Below are positions 33,901-43,138 of a stretch of 64,000 bases of DNA, in pieces. The translations under genes and the position numbers were made by a program. Positions within the stretch are counted from its first letter, which is position 1. Each line of letters opens with the position of its first letter. The notes beneath the pieces were generated by a model. The model was given only the letters and a program-made list of their open reading frames with translations. It searched no databases and had not been told where the DNA came from. Origin of the DNA: Kaistella chaponensis (lineage in GTDB: Bacteria; Bacteroidota; Bacteroidia; Flavobacteriales; Weeksellaceae); assembly GCF_900156725.1 (NCBI RefSeq), contig NZ_FTOI01000016.1, forward strand, positions 1-64,000, in the 5' to 3' direction.

Positions 33901-36810
33901 GAACGAAACTTCATATTCCAAAACGCCATTTTTAAAGGATGTTTGCTCCGTGACAGTTTCGCCATTTCCATTTTGCTTATAAATTTTCACCAAAGCATCC
34001 GGAATTGCCGAATAAACATAGATCTTCGCTTTTTCGTTTCGTTGATATTCGGTTTTTGGATGGATGACTTTCAGAAAAGGTTTTTGAGAATCTGACAATG
34101 ATTTTTTATCATAAACCGCAAAAGTTTTTTCTGTTTTAATGGTATCTTTTCCTTCAATGTTGAAGAGTTCGAGTTTGTAATTTCCAGCGGAAAGTTTTCC
34201 AAGATCGAGAGATTCTTCACTTCGTTTCTCTCCGTTCAGAATGACAGATTGAGTTTTCCATTCTTTCTCTTCCTTGGAAAAATAATCGTGTGGGAATTTC
34301 TGAATGAATTCTGCTTTCGAAAGTTTCGGCATATCCTGAATTTCATTTTCAAAATTGGTGCGGAAAATCCTTTCTTTTGGTTGAAGTTTAGATAATTTTA
34401 CTTGATACGATTTCTTTAAATTCTGATCATTGTAATTCTTCGTCTCAACTTTAACCTTTATTTGTTCATCGTTGAAAGAATCTTTAATATCATCGGTTTT
34501 GATGTAATGAGAAACGGAAGCGACTTTTACATTTTCCGTCGCAGATTGCGTTTCGCCATTGATATCCGTCACAGAAGCGTTAACTTCATAATTATCGATC
34601 TGAATTCCTTCTAATGTTTCATCTTTTTTAAGGTCAATTTTAATGGTAAATTCACCTTTATCATTGGTTTTAACTTCGCCCAAAATAGAATTTTGATTAT
34701 CGTTTCCGCGTGGATACCACCAGAAATATCTCCATCGAATATTCTGTTTTTTAATTTCATAATTCACGGTTGCGTTGCTCAAAGAAACGCCGGAAAACAT
34801 CATCGCTTTTCCATTTAATTCTACGGTTTGCCCGTATTTATATTCTTCTTTGATGGGTTCGAAAGTCACTTCAAATTTTGGACGTTTGTATTCTTCAACT
34901 TTGAAATATTTCGTGGCATCATCGTTTAAATTATCAGAATCAACATCCAAAGAAAATTCACCGTTCAGTTTCCCATTCGGTAAAGTAAAACTTCCGTGGT
35001 AAGAACCAAACTCATTCGTCGTGAATTGTTGAGAAGAAATTTCTTCGCCATTGGCATCACTCAGCGTTATTTTTTGCTTGGTTCCAACTGCAACAGACTC
35101 TTTACCCATCGACAGTTTGGTATTGATCACTTTGAAATACACAATTTGTCCGGGACGATAAATTCCACGGTCAATAAATATCTGAGAAAGATTTTTTTCT
35201 TCTCCTTTTTTTGGTTCATTGTAATATTGATCGCCATAAACCTGCATTAAATTATAGTCATTTGTGGCGGGTTGAAGCACCAAATAGGTGCGGTAATACC
35301 GTTGATCTTTGGAAACCGGAAATTTAAAAACTGCATTTTGATCCGTTTTCGTATTGTAAAATGTTGCCGTTTTTTGGTCAGCGGATTCGAAAATTTTCAG
35401 ATCATTATTAGAAATAGATTTTCCATTTTCGCGGTTAACAATCTGTAATTGATTATCAGTTACTTTCTGATCATTTTTTTTGCTGTAAATAATTCTGGAT
35501 TTGGTTGCAATAAAATAGAAATTCTCCTGAATTGAGCCTTCTACCACATATTCAACCAAATAAATTCCGGAAGGAAGTGGTTTGATTTCCAGAGAAGTTT
35601 TGTGCGTTTTGTAATCATTTAAATTTTCTAAATTGAAAGATTCTTTTCTGACCAAATTTTTCTTCACCGCAGAAAAAAGCCTTTTGTCGTATTGATTGGC
35701 GACGTACTTTAAGAAATTCTGCTCATCGTTTTTTACCTCGAAAATATTTAAAGAGAATTTTGAAACATTTTTCGCTTCGGCAACCAAATGAATTGATTTT
35801 TCGGATTGGGTGTGATTTTCGAAATGAATCGTCAAATTGGGTTGAAGAATTGAATTTTCCCGATTTAAAATACTGTTTATAAAGGTAGAATTTGCATATT
35901 CCTGTTTGGTATTTTTAATCAAAACAAGAGCTTCACTGTACTTTTGATCAGCGGTTAATCGGTCAATGATTTCGGCGACAACTAACACTTTGTAATCCCC
36001 TTTTACAGGCGATTGTACCAGATTTTGAAGCTGCTGAATTTTGTCTTTACACTTAGAAATTGCACAGTCATCTTTTAATTTTTGATGCTGAAAATAGAGT
36101 TTAGAATTCCCCTCATTTTTAGCAATCAATTCGCTGTAAATTCCGCCAATTTTCGGCTGATTTTCTTTTAATTCATTGGGAGTGAAAAGTTGGGAATTGC
36201 TCAGAAAATCGATTTCTTTCATCGCATTCCAATCAAATAAAGTCGGGAAATAATCCAGATCTTCGGTTTCTTCGAAGATGATTTTGTATTTTGACATCGG
36301 GACTTTTTTCAAGTCGCCCGATTTTGTGTTCAAGGCTGAAAAATGTTTGCCTAAATAATTTTTAAAATCCAATTTTGACCACGTTTCAATTTGAGACAGA
36401 TCCTGATTGTTGATGTTGGTTCGCTGATTGATTTCCCACTGGCTCCGATGATAAAAATCACTGAAAAATTCGCCTAATAAAACATCAAAAACCAAGCGGT
36501 CATCACCTTTTAAATTTTTATCCAAACCCTGAAGTTTACTGAAGAATTTCGTAGAAGAATCATTTTGCGTATCATCATACGTTTGGTTGATAATGCTGAA
36601 TTCTGCTTTTAAAGACCGAATTAACTGAATGGCGTTTTCTTCTTTCATGGCTTGTTTTTGAATGTCTAAAATGATCGGAAGATTAGATTTGTATTGACCG
36701 GAATGGTAGTTTTCAATGACTTTTTTCCATTGCCCGTCATAATATTTCTGAGCAAAAACCTGCGTGAAAGTAGCGCAGAAAAGGATCATGGCAAAAATTT
36801 TATTTTTCAT
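30958..36810 (-). CDS. bacterial alpha-2-macroglobulin family protein, thioester lost
   Basis: 1950 residues with a signal peptide (MKNKIFAMILFCATFTQVFAQ). Successive MG-type domains include the YRPGQIVYFKVI macroglobulin signature near residue 550, FEVTFEPIKEEYKYGQ near 650 and FFYPNLMTDKDGNVTFEF near 1190. A helical thioester-domain region runs from about 1400 to 1750. At the place where homologues have a Cys-x-Glu-Gln thioester the sequence reads NDTNNSADVV, so no covalent trapping is expected. Before MG10 there is a poly-Pro linker and a stretch (DAVIVTALSGKASGIEI) like a TonB plug. It probably guards the periplasm or surface against proteases, or has another structural role. Confidence 0.88.
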   Translation of the reverse strand: MKNKIFAMILFCATFTQVFAQKYYDGQWKKVIENYHSGQYKSNLPIILDIQKQAMKEENAIQLIRSLKAEFSIINQTYDDTQNDSSTKFFSKLQGLDKNLKGDDRLVFDVLLGEFFSDFYHRSQWEINQRTNINNQDLSQIETWSKLDFKNYLGKHFSALNTKSGDLKKVPMSKYKIIFEETEDLDYFPTLFDWNAMKEIDFLSNSQLFTPNELKENQPKIGGIYSELIAKNEGNSKLYFQHQKLKDDCAISKCKDKIQQLQNLVQSPVKGDYKVLVVAEIIDRLTADQKYSEALVLIKNTKQEYANSTFINSILNRENSILQPNLTIHFENHTQSEKSIHLVAEAKNVSKFSLNIFEVKNDEQNFLKYVANQYDKRLFSAVKKNLVRKESFNLENLNDYKTHKTSLEIKPLPSGIYLVEYVVEGSIQENFYFIATKSRIIYSKKNDQKVTDNQLQIVNRENGKSISNNDLKIFESADQKTATFYNTKTDQNAVFKFPVSKDQRYYRTYLVLQPATNDYNLMQVYGDQYYNEPKKGEEKNLSQIFIDRGIYRPGQIVYFKVINTKLSMGKESVAVGTKQKITLSDANGEEISSQQFTTNEFGSYHGSFTLPNGKLNGEFSLDVDSDNLNDDATKYFKVEEYKRPKFEVTFEPIKEEYKYGQTVELNGKAMMFSGVSLSNATVNYEIKKQNIRWRYFWWYPRGNDNQNSILGEVKTNDKGEFTIKIDLKKDETLEGIQIDNYEVNASVTDINGETQSATENVKVASVSHYIKTDDIKDSFNDEQIKVKVETKNYNDQNLKKSYQVKLSKLQPKERIFRTNFENEIQDMPKLSKAEFIQKFPHDYFSKEEKEWKTQSVILNGEKRSEESLDLGKLSAGNYKLELFNIEGKDTIKTEKTFAVYDKKSLSDSQKPFLKVIHPKTEYQRNEKAKIYVYSAIPDALVKIYKQNGNGETVTEQTSFKNGVLEYEVSFPKDESIDQINVQFQLVAFNDVKTESVNLKIMSDKKPLRIETVTFRDKLQPNSKEKWTVKVLGVDKEKINAEVLANMYDKSLDQFAVNSYSWQQLYQRYFLMNSYGINENLSQEFYNRRVPYLEQKSVNFPNFNWFDGGIYGIPLIMKQLETSAGIMNQEGVKKANYAAPPPPPSTAAKAEVAMDAVIVTALSGKASGIEISKRENLDKIPVRQNLNETAFFYPNLMTDKDGNVTFEFTSPEALTQWKLMFLAHTKDARSATLEKSVVTQKEFSVTPNYPRFLREGDELNLQSKLSSLVSKPLSGTAQLQILDAFTNEDISSKFNLKDTQKSFELKENGNEVVNWTVKVPNNVSSIIFKIVAKAGDFSDGEQKAIAILPNRMLVTDAVPIFVKEGQTKTFTLENLAKNTSTTATNFSNTLELTTNPIWEIMFALPSLKNDTNNSADVVFNKWFADVLASEIFKANPKLKTVFEEYQSKGLLKSSLEKNQELKQLLLEETPWVLESKNETEQMEKLARLFDANTMRNSINDDWSELQKLQNPDGGFSWYQGYPSSYYNSLYILKSLGKINEWLKGNVADYQSSEQKEMVAKLIGYVDSEVNKYGQINKKDVVNNFVLDYLDTRNYWEKQYPLNTKGKALKNAVIAKAKTEKITDFTFFGLHRLAMLFDDYGMKDISKKFLTYLKETSTDSQTQGIYWKQNLNDWGWYNSKTVNHAGALEAFNKLTPNDEKMIEEMKIWLITQKEVNSWGSSRGTAEVIFTILNSGKSWTSAESDKATIIWGGKELVNPDTKATGYVKSTLKNEEINKNLATVTVTKPSPGIVQGGLFWQYYEDLDKIKSSESYLSITKELYKKVKTVNGEELVKIAENAPLKVGDKVTVRMILNTDRNLEFIHLKDMRAAGFEPLNVISGYEWKNNLGYYQSTKDASTNFYIEYMRKGKYVFEYDYICNASGTFSNGITTLQNYYAPQMNAHTKGTTVTISD

Positions 36811-36868
36811 AGATTTGTTTTCTTATTTGAAACCTCGCCGGTTTTGATTCCCTTGAAGGATTGCGAAA

Positions 36869-37630
36869 ATGTACAGCTTAAATTTACTACAAAAATATTT
36901 CATCGACAGTCAAATATTTGTTTCCTTAATGGGAACTTTATTTGCAGTCTTCTTTATGTTCGAGCAGAACATCATCAAAACTCCGACCATTGCGCTTATT
37001 TTTATCACTTATTTCAGCGGTTATATGTACACGAAATATCAAAATACGGGAAAGCTTTTTTATAAAATTCTAGTTTTCAATGTGATTTGTGGAATCATTT
37101 CGGCAGCATTAATTCTTTATAATCACAATGAAAACCGACTCATCAAATGGGTGATCATCGTGGTTTTGGGACTTTTATATGACAGTTCTTTTCTTAAATT
37201 TTTTGTAAGGAAAATTCCGCTTTTCAAGATTTTTTATGTGGGTTTAACTTGGGCATTGATCAATTCTTGGTTGATTTTACCCGAATTTAATGCGAAAATT
37301 TTTTGGATCAGTTGGCTTTTCATTACCGCTCTCGTTTTGCCTTTTGATATTCGGGATATGAATTGTGATACGGTCGTCACTTTTCCGCAATTAATTGGAG
37401 TTCAGAACACCAAATATTTCGCATATTTTCTCATTTTCATCAGTTTAATGATTTCCATTTACGCGTTGAAAACGGAATATTCCTTCGCATTTTTCATCAC
37501 TGCTGTTTTTACGTTTATTCTGATCTATTTTTCAGAAAATTCGAATAAAGACTCCTATTTTTCATTTTGGGTAGAGAGTTGCAGCGGAATGCCGTTTTTA
37601 TTTTTAATGATGAGTTGGCTCATTAATTGA
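36869..37630 (+). CDS. UbiA-like integral membrane protein
   Basis: 253 residues with about eight hydrophobic helices. LPFDIRDMNCDTVVTFPQLIG matches the second Asp-rich motif (DxxxD type) and following loop of the UbiA prenyltransferase superfamily. The first motif, NxxxDxxxD, is not recognisable (helix 2 region reads YMYTKYQNTGKLF), so activity is doubtful. It may be a degenerate prenyltransferase common in flavobacteria. The next gene begins 25 bases downstream and is probably co-transcribed. Confidence 0.6.
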   Translation: MYSLNLLQKYFIDSQIFVSLMGTLFAVFFMFEQNIIKTPTIALIFITYFSGYMYTKYQNTGKLFYKILVFNVICGIISAALILYNHNENRLIKWVIIVVLGLLYDSSFLKFFVRKIPLFKIFYVGLTWALINSWLILPEFNAKIFWISWLFITALVLPFDIRDMNCDTVVTFPQLIGVQNTKYFAYFLIFISLMISIYALKTEYSFAFFITAVFTFILIYFSENSNKDSYFSFWVESCSGMPFLFLMMSWLIN

Positions 37631-37655
37631 TACTCAATTTCACAAAAATTCCCCA

Positions 37656-39458
37656 TTGCAATCTAAATTTATTTTTCCTTTAATTCTAATCTTATTCGGT
37701 ATTTCTTTGTTTTCTTCACAAGAGAAAAAGGATTCGATTTATACCAAAATCGAAAATTTTTCAGATCAGAGAAAATCCACCAAATTCATTCACCGCTTCA
37801 TCTTTCGGCGAGAAGCAGATTCGGTTTCAGTGGAATCGCGAACCAAAGAACATTCGCAAAATGTCTATAATGGAAAAATAATCAGAAATATTGTGATCAA
37901 AACAATTGATCCGTTTGGATATAAGATTTCTGATAAAAATTCAAATGCTACATGGTACGATCGTCTTGCAGACCACATTCATATTGATTCTAAAAAATCT
38001 ACCATTCAAAATTATCTTCTTTTTAAAAAAGGAGAACCGTACAATGCTCAAAAATTATATGAATCTGAACGAGCTTTGCGAAACTTTCGGTTTGTGAATC
38101 GAGTAAACATCAGTATTATCGACAGTACTGCTACGAAAGATTCTGTGGATGTGATGGTAAAAGTTTTAGATTCCTGGAGTTTGAAACCAAGCTTAAGCAT
38201 CTCCGGAAGTAAGATCGGCGCAGGAATTACGGAAGAAAATCTTCTGGGTTTAGGACATGAAATTAGTTTTTTGTATGAGAATGATTTTAAAGAAAAACAG
38301 AACAAAATCTACGGAAGTTATACCGCCTATAATATGTTCGGAACCTTTATCGATGCTGGAATTTCTGCAGAACAGGACTTTTTAAAAAATGAAAAAATTA
38401 CTTTCAGTGCTCGACGGGATTTATTTTCTCCACTCACGAGATGGGCGGGAGGATTTACCTTTGAATATTTCATGCGAAAAGTTTTGATGCCCGTGGAAAA
38501 CACCGATATTTTCCCTGAAGTTCAGATCAAGGTGTACAATCAAGATTTATGGGGCGGTTATCAGTTTCCTGTGTTTTTCGGTGACCGCACTGAAATATCC
38601 AGGAATATCGCAGTTTGGGGACGATTTCAGAATTACCAGTACAAAGATCGCCCGATTACCGATTCGCAAAACTTCTTTGCAACCTACAACAGTTTTTTAG
38701 CCTCCGCAAGTTATGTAGAAAGAAAATTTTCGGTTAAAAAAAATATCTTCCAATACAATCTACCAGAAGATATTCCTTACGGAAAATCGTTTGGGATTAC
38801 GTCGGGTTTAATGAAAAGAAGCACTAAAATAACGCCGTATGCTGGAATTTCTGCAGCCGTGGGAAGTTTTATCAATTGGGGATATTTTACGGTAAAAGCC
38901 GAATATGGAAGATTTTTTAATGAAGCCACTGAAAACAGCGATTCCTTTCGATTTGAAGGCGCATACTTTACCAATTTGCACGCTTTGAAATTCGGCAAAG
39001 TGAGACATTTCTTTTCTCCAACTTTTGCGTGGGGTAGCGAAATGTACAATTCTACTTACAAAGACCGTATTACCATCTCTAACCAAAACGAATTCCCGAC
39101 TAATAGCGGTGATTTCATTGGTACAAAAAAATTAATATTGAGATATCAAACCCAATTTTACATTAATAAAACCTGGAAAAACTTCCACTTCAGTCCGTAC
39201 AGTATTGTCGCTTTAGGTTGGCTTTCGCAAACTAACCAGAAATTATTCTCTGCGAAAACAAATTCCAAATTCGGGATTGGTGTGATCATTAATAATCCGT
39301 ATTTGGTTTTCAATAACATTAAGGTTTCCTTGGTGTATTATCCGAATGTACCTTTTGATAACAAACCTGCATTTGACTTCAACAGTTATCGCAACGATAT
39401 GATTCCGATTAATTCATTTGGAACCGACATTCCGCATTTTGTAAATTTTGATCATTAA
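37656..39458 (+). CDS. outer-membrane POTRA/beta-barrel protein (BamA-like)
   Basis: 600 residues starting at a TTG with a signal peptide (QSKFIFPLILILFGISLFSS). After a short linker, IIRNIVIKTIDPFG, KKGEPYNAQKLYESERALR and FVNRVNISIID form a POTRA-type domain around residues 70-170. The rest has alternating amphipathic strands rich in Tyr, Phe and Gly (GSYTAYNMFGTFIDAGI, WGGYQFPVFFGDRTEISR) typical of a 16-strand surface-antigen barrel. It may insert or translocate proteins at the outer membrane; the shorter length and single POTRA separate it from BamA proper. Confidence 0.72.
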   Translation: MQSKFIFPLILILFGISLFSSQEKKDSIYTKIENFSDQRKSTKFIHRFIFRREADSVSVESRTKEHSQNVYNGKIIRNIVIKTIDPFGYKISDKNSNATWYDRLADHIHIDSKKSTIQNYLLFKKGEPYNAQKLYESERALRNFRFVNRVNISIIDSTATKDSVDVMVKVLDSWSLKPSLSISGSKIGAGITEENLLGLGHEISFLYENDFKEKQNKIYGSYTAYNMFGTFIDAGISAEQDFLKNEKITFSARRDLFSPLTRWAGGFTFEYFMRKVLMPVENTDIFPEVQIKVYNQDLWGGYQFPVFFGDRTEISRNIAVWGRFQNYQYKDRPITDSQNFFATYNSFLASASYVERKFSVKKNIFQYNLPEDIPYGKSFGITSGLMKRSTKITPYAGISAAVGSFINWGYFTVKAEYGRFFNEATENSDSFRFEGAYFTNLHALKFGKVRHFFSPTFAWGSEMYNSTYKDRITISNQNEFPTNSGDFIGTKKLILRYQTQFYINKTWKNFHFSPYSIVALGWLSQTNQKLFSAKTNSKFGIGVIINNPYLVFNNIKVSLVYYPNVPFDNKPAFDFNSYRNDMIPINSFGTDIPHFVNFDH

Positions 39459-39569
39459 TATTTCAAAGGCTTTTCTTAAGGCATTCTAAAATGAATTTTT
39501 TACCTTTACCGAAATTTCGAGCGATAGAAAATAGTACATTTCTGAAAAGTAATTCGAGCAGAATAATCC

Positions 39570-39689
39570 ATGAAATTTCCGAACGAAATCAGATTTAAAA
39601 TCTTGGAAATTGGTAATTGCTTAGAATATAAAATCCGCTCTGAAAACTATTTTTATCATTTCATTTTGGGAAAATTATCAAAACCCTGA
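39570..39689 (+). CDS. possible small ORF before recF
   Basis: 39 codons (MKFPNEIRFKILEIGNC...) ending just before recF. The composition looks protein-like but no family is recognised and no promoter is seen. The 255-base gap in which it lies has no other gene. Confidence 0.2.
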   Translation: MKFPNEIRFKILEIGNCLEYKIRSENYFYHFILGKLSKP

Positions 39690-39713
39690 AAAACTCGAAA
39701 ACATTTTAGGATT

Positions 39714-40820
39714 ATGATTATTAAAAAATTAACCCTTATCAACTTTAAAAATCATTCCGAACGCAGTTTTGATTTTTCACCTCAAATAAACGGTTTCGTC
39801 GGAAATAATGGCGTCGGAAAAACCAATATTCTCGATGCGCTTCACTACTTGTCGGTTGCAAAAAGTTTCTTGGGCAATACCGACTTAAATAATATCAGAA
39901 CCGACGAAGACTTTTTTGTCATCGAAGGAACCATTGATGACGGCGAAAAGCAAAACATCATAAAAGTTCAGCAACCAAAAGAGGCAAAGAAAATCATTAA
40001 AAAAAATGATAAATCTTATGATCGAATTGCGGATCACATTGGTTTTCTACCAAGCGTCATGATTTCACCGTATGATTCGAATTTAATTTCAGATTCAGGG
40101 GAAAGTCGGCGACGATTTTTGGATGCAATGATTTCACAAACCGATTCTGAATATCTTTTCAACCTCATTCAATATCAAAAAACGGTTCAGCAACGAAATG
40201 CACTGCTTAAAAGTTTTGCAAAAAACAGATATTTCGATGCTGATAATTTAGAAATTTACAACCAGCCATTGGTAAAATTCGGCACGAAAATATTTCAGAA
40301 AAGACAGCAATTTATACAGTCTATTTTGCCTTTAATTCAGAGTTATTACGAAACGATTTCCAACGCGAAAGAAAAAGTCACGGTGCATTATGAATCTCAT
40401 TTGCAGGAAGGTTTCGATGAATCGGAACCCGATCAAAAATTGCGGAGTTTACTTGCCGAAAATTTAGAAAAAGACCGAATTTTAACCTACACTTCCAAAG
40501 GAATTCACAAAGATGATCTGATCTTTGAAATGAATGGAAATTCATTAAAAAAAATCGGAAGTCAAGGTCAACAAAAATCTTTTTTGATCGCGCTAAAACT
40601 TTCTCAGATGAACAGAATTAAAGAACTGACGGGAAAAACGCCCATTCTTTTGCTCGATGATATCTTCGATAAACTGGATGATTCTAGAGTTTCTCAACTG
40701 ATCGAACTCGTGAATCAGGAACATTTCGGACAAATATTTATCACGGATACCAACAAAGAAAGAACAGAAAATGTGGTAAAAAGGATCAATGAGGAAAGTA
40801 AAATCTTCGAACTGTCATGA
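39714..40820 (+). CDS. recF: DNA replication and repair protein RecF
   Basis: 368 residues, normal length. Walker A is GNNGVGKT at residues 30-37. The ABC-type signature GSQGQQKSFLIALKLSQ and Walker B PILLLDDIFDKLD are in the C-terminal lobe, and the final D-loop is present. RecF loads RecA at gaps with RecO and RecR. Its last four bases overlap the start of the DciA-like gene (ATGA), so the two are translationally coupled. This recF is not next to dnaA, dnaN or gyrB, as is usual in Bacteroidetes. Confidence 0.95.
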   Translation: MIIKKLTLINFKNHSERSFDFSPQINGFVGNNGVGKTNILDALHYLSVAKSFLGNTDLNNIRTDEDFFVIEGTIDDGEKQNIIKVQQPKEAKKIIKKNDKSYDRIADHIGFLPSVMISPYDSNLISDSGESRRRFLDAMISQTDSEYLFNLIQYQKTVQQRNALLKSFAKNRYFDADNLEIYNQPLVKFGTKIFQKRQQFIQSILPLIQSYYETISNAKEKVTVHYESHLQEGFDESEPDQKLRSLLAENLEKDRILTYTSKGIHKDDLIFEMNGNSLKKIGSQGQQKSFLIALKLSQMNRIKELTGKTPILLLDDIFDKLDDSRVSQLIELVNQEHFGQIFITDTNKERTENVVKRINEESKIFELS

Positions 40821-41107
40821 AAAAAAAGAGAGAATACCAATCTTCCGAACTCGTGAAATCATTTGCAAAATTATACGGTTTTGAAGATAAATTATTGGCT
40901 TTTGAAGTAAAGGATTTTCTTCATGAATATTTGAATGATGCCCTTTTTCAGGAAATAGAATCCGTAAATTTGCGCAAGAAAATATTAGAAATAAAAATTA
41001 AATCTCCTTTGCTAAAAAATGATTTCAGAATGCGGAAAACATTTTTTCTTAACAAATTTAAGGAACAGTTTCCGGAAGCAGATTTTAGTGATCTTCAGAT
41101 TTTGTAG
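40817..41107 (+). CDS. DUF721/DciA-like protein
   Basis: 96 residues. KSFAKLYGFEDKLLAFEVKD near the N-terminus, the short alpha-beta fold and RKKILEIKIKSPLLKNDFRM match DUF721/DciA proteins. DciA helps load the replicative helicase DnaB in bacteria without DnaC; the link is inferred here. It overlaps recF by four bases and its 3' end overlaps the convergent gene by 23 bases. Confidence 0.78.
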   Translation: MKKKREYQSSELVKSFAKLYGFEDKLLAFEVKDFLHEYLNDALFQEIESVNLRKKILEIKIKSPLLKNDFRMRKTFFLNKFKEQFPEADFSDLQIL

Positions 41108-43121
41108 CCACTGTACTATCGACCATTTCCTGTGCGCGAATATCTAATGTTTCCGATTTTATTGGCAAGAAAAACCGCAACGGATTCCGCATAAAATACC
41201 TGAAAATCTCGCGATAAATTTCTCTTACTTCTCCAAAATTCACCTTTCTCGAACGAAATGCCAAAATCATCGACAACCCAAAACTCACGGCGAAATTAAA
41301 AAATCCGATGATAAAAACAGTCGTTATGGTTAAGAAAACAGTGTAATAATCCACATCGAAACCTTTTCCGTAAAATCCTAAAGCTACGTTTCCAGCGGCA
41401 AATGTGATGTGTCGGATATCTAAATCTAATCCTAAAAATAAACCAATCGGTCCTGTTATTCCCAGGAAAAAGCCAAACCAAATATTTGATACGATTCCTG
41501 GCCAATTTCGGGTGTAATATCCTGAAATGCGTTTTGCTCTTTTTTCCCCAAGAAAATAGTTGAGAAAAGGGTTTTTGGCAATACGTTTAGGGATATGATA
41601 AAATACAGAACTGTTCGCGACGTTCCCCGAAATAATCCCGGAAACAAAGAGAAAAAATCCAGCGATACAGGCATGAAAAATCGCTTTTGAATGAAATGGA
41701 TCTTGATCCTGAAGCAACTTGGTCGCTTTTTCAGCTGCAAAATTTTGTTGAAAAAGAACATCTAACCCATAAATCAGAATGAGAGCTACAGGAAAAGCAA
41801 GCCAAACATTTCCCATAAATGCAATAAATTGAGTCCGGAAAACCTTGGAAACCAAATGCGCGAAATCAACATAATTTTTATGCGTATTTTCTCCTTCTGA
41901 AAGCACTTTAGCCATCGTCGCAGCGGTCATTGCAGGCTGTTTTGTTGCTAAAGTAAAATTCATCAGAAAAATCATGGTAAAACCCATCGCGTAGTTAAAA
42001 GCATACAATATGGCGTGCGAAAAATCACTTCCAGGAAGAGAACCAAAAAATAATTTCAGAACCACAAGACAACCAACGATGATTCCACCACCACTCGCTT
42101 TCAAAAACATTTGCAGGTAATCCCGACGACTCGAACTAATGTAATGCGTGCCGGTTTGCGCCGTGTGATTGGTAATGAGATGAGACATCAAAGTCGTGCT
42201 GTCTGCAATCAAATCCCGCAGATTAGTCTTGTGAGATTTATACTCTAAAATATTGAAAAACAGCTGTTTGGATTTCACAACCGGTTCTTCATTTTCAACC
42301 ACAACCATTACGTCCAGAATTTCATACATCCGGTCGAGTTGTTGTCTTATTTTGAGAAGTGATTGGTTAATTTTACCAGAAATTCCGTATTTCGATGCAT
42401 TTTTGAAAGCCAGATTCACAAAATCTAAACCTTGTTGCAGATAAACCTTGATCTGCTTATAATGCTCATCTTTGGTGGAAAGTGAAAAATCGGGATTGCT
42501 TTTATAATTTTCATTCAGAATATCGAGCTCGTTTTGAAGAGCTACCAAAGGATTATCGAACTTTTTATATTCGGGTGCCATATTCACCACTTCAACATCC
42601 ATTGCGTTTCCGATAACGCGCCATGCTAAAATATTCATTGCGAAAAGCAGTTCCATTTTTACCTGATGATGCGTAATGAAATCATCGATTTCCAACAATT
42701 TAAAAAATGCTGATAATTGCTCTTCTTTTAAATTTCTAAAATATTGAAGATCCCGCAAAGGTCTTACCGAAACAGTGTCGACTAAAAACCAAATGGTATT
42801 TTCGTTTTCAACTGCAGGTAAAATTTTATTCAGAAGCCTTTTTTTAAATTCCGGGTAAAAAGCATTCTCGGATAGAATATTAGCTTCGGTCAATGATAAG
42901 TTAAATTCCTTATCCTTGAAGATGTTATGAATGTAGTAACTGAAATTTTTGGTGATTTCGTGATTAGTCCGCAAAAAACCCAGAATTTCTTCGAAATCAT
43001 TTTGCCGAAGATTTCGAATTAACTCAGAAAGTGGCTCCAATGATTTCGTCTCGTTTCGGAAACTGAAATATTGTTCCAGCAAAGTTTTAATATCGGTTAT
43101 TTTTTGACTATAAATTGGCAT
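41085..43121 (-). CDS. Gcr-type 'site-specific recombinase' family membrane protein
   Basis: 678 residues matching the family named for gonococcal gcr (COG4389). The N-terminal ~330 residues are helical and soluble (REN-type repeats, MELLFAMNILAWRVIGNAMD, RDLIADSTTLMSHLITNHTAQTG). The C-terminal half has about eight membrane segments (GGGIIVGCLVVLKLFFG, LAFPVALILIYGLDVLF, FGFFLGITGPIGLFLGLDLD). Despite its name, a multi-spanning membrane protein without a Tyr or Ser recombinase motif is unlikely to recombine DNA. A TATCTTTG box lies seven bases upstream of the ATG. Confidence 0.78.
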   Translation of the reverse strand: MPIYSQKITDIKTLLEQYFSFRNETKSLEPLSELIRNLRQNDFEEILGFLRTNHEITKNFSYYIHNIFKDKEFNLSLTEANILSENAFYPEFKKRLLNKILPAVENENTIWFLVDTVSVRPLRDLQYFRNLKEEQLSAFFKLLEIDDFITHHQVKMELLFAMNILAWRVIGNAMDVEVVNMAPEYKKFDNPLVALQNELDILNENYKSNPDFSLSTKDEHYKQIKVYLQQGLDFVNLAFKNASKYGISGKINQSLLKIRQQLDRMYEILDVMVVVENEEPVVKSKQLFFNILEYKSHKTNLRDLIADSTTLMSHLITNHTAQTGTHYISSSRRDYLQMFLKASGGGIIVGCLVVLKLFFGSLPGSDFSHAILYAFNYAMGFTMIFLMNFTLATKQPAMTAATMAKVLSEGENTHKNYVDFAHLVSKVFRTQFIAFMGNVWLAFPVALILIYGLDVLFQQNFAAEKATKLLQDQDPFHSKAIFHACIAGFFLFVSGIISGNVANSSVFYHIPKRIAKNPFLNYFLGEKRAKRISGYYTRNWPGIVSNIWFGFFLGITGPIGLFLGLDLDIRHITFAAGNVALGFYGKGFDVDYYTVFLTITTVFIIGFFNFAVSFGLSMILAFRSRKVNFGEVREIYREIFRYFMRNPLRFFLPIKSETLDIRAQEMVDSTVATKSEDH

Positions 43122-43128
43122 AATGCAA

Positions 43129-43136
43129 CAAAGATA
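43129..43136 (-). promoter_or_regulatory. -7 box for the Gcr-type gene, very short leader
   Basis: TATCTTTG on the minus strand ends seven bases before the ATG, implying a leader of a few bases at most. It lies between that ATG and the mtgA stop codon. Confidence 0.45.
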
Positions 43137-43138
43137 AT

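Noticed and set aside
41085-43121. Site-specific recombinase as evidence of a mobile element
   Set aside because: The family name is historical; the protein is a multi-spanning membrane protein without recombinase motifs, and no element boundaries are visible.
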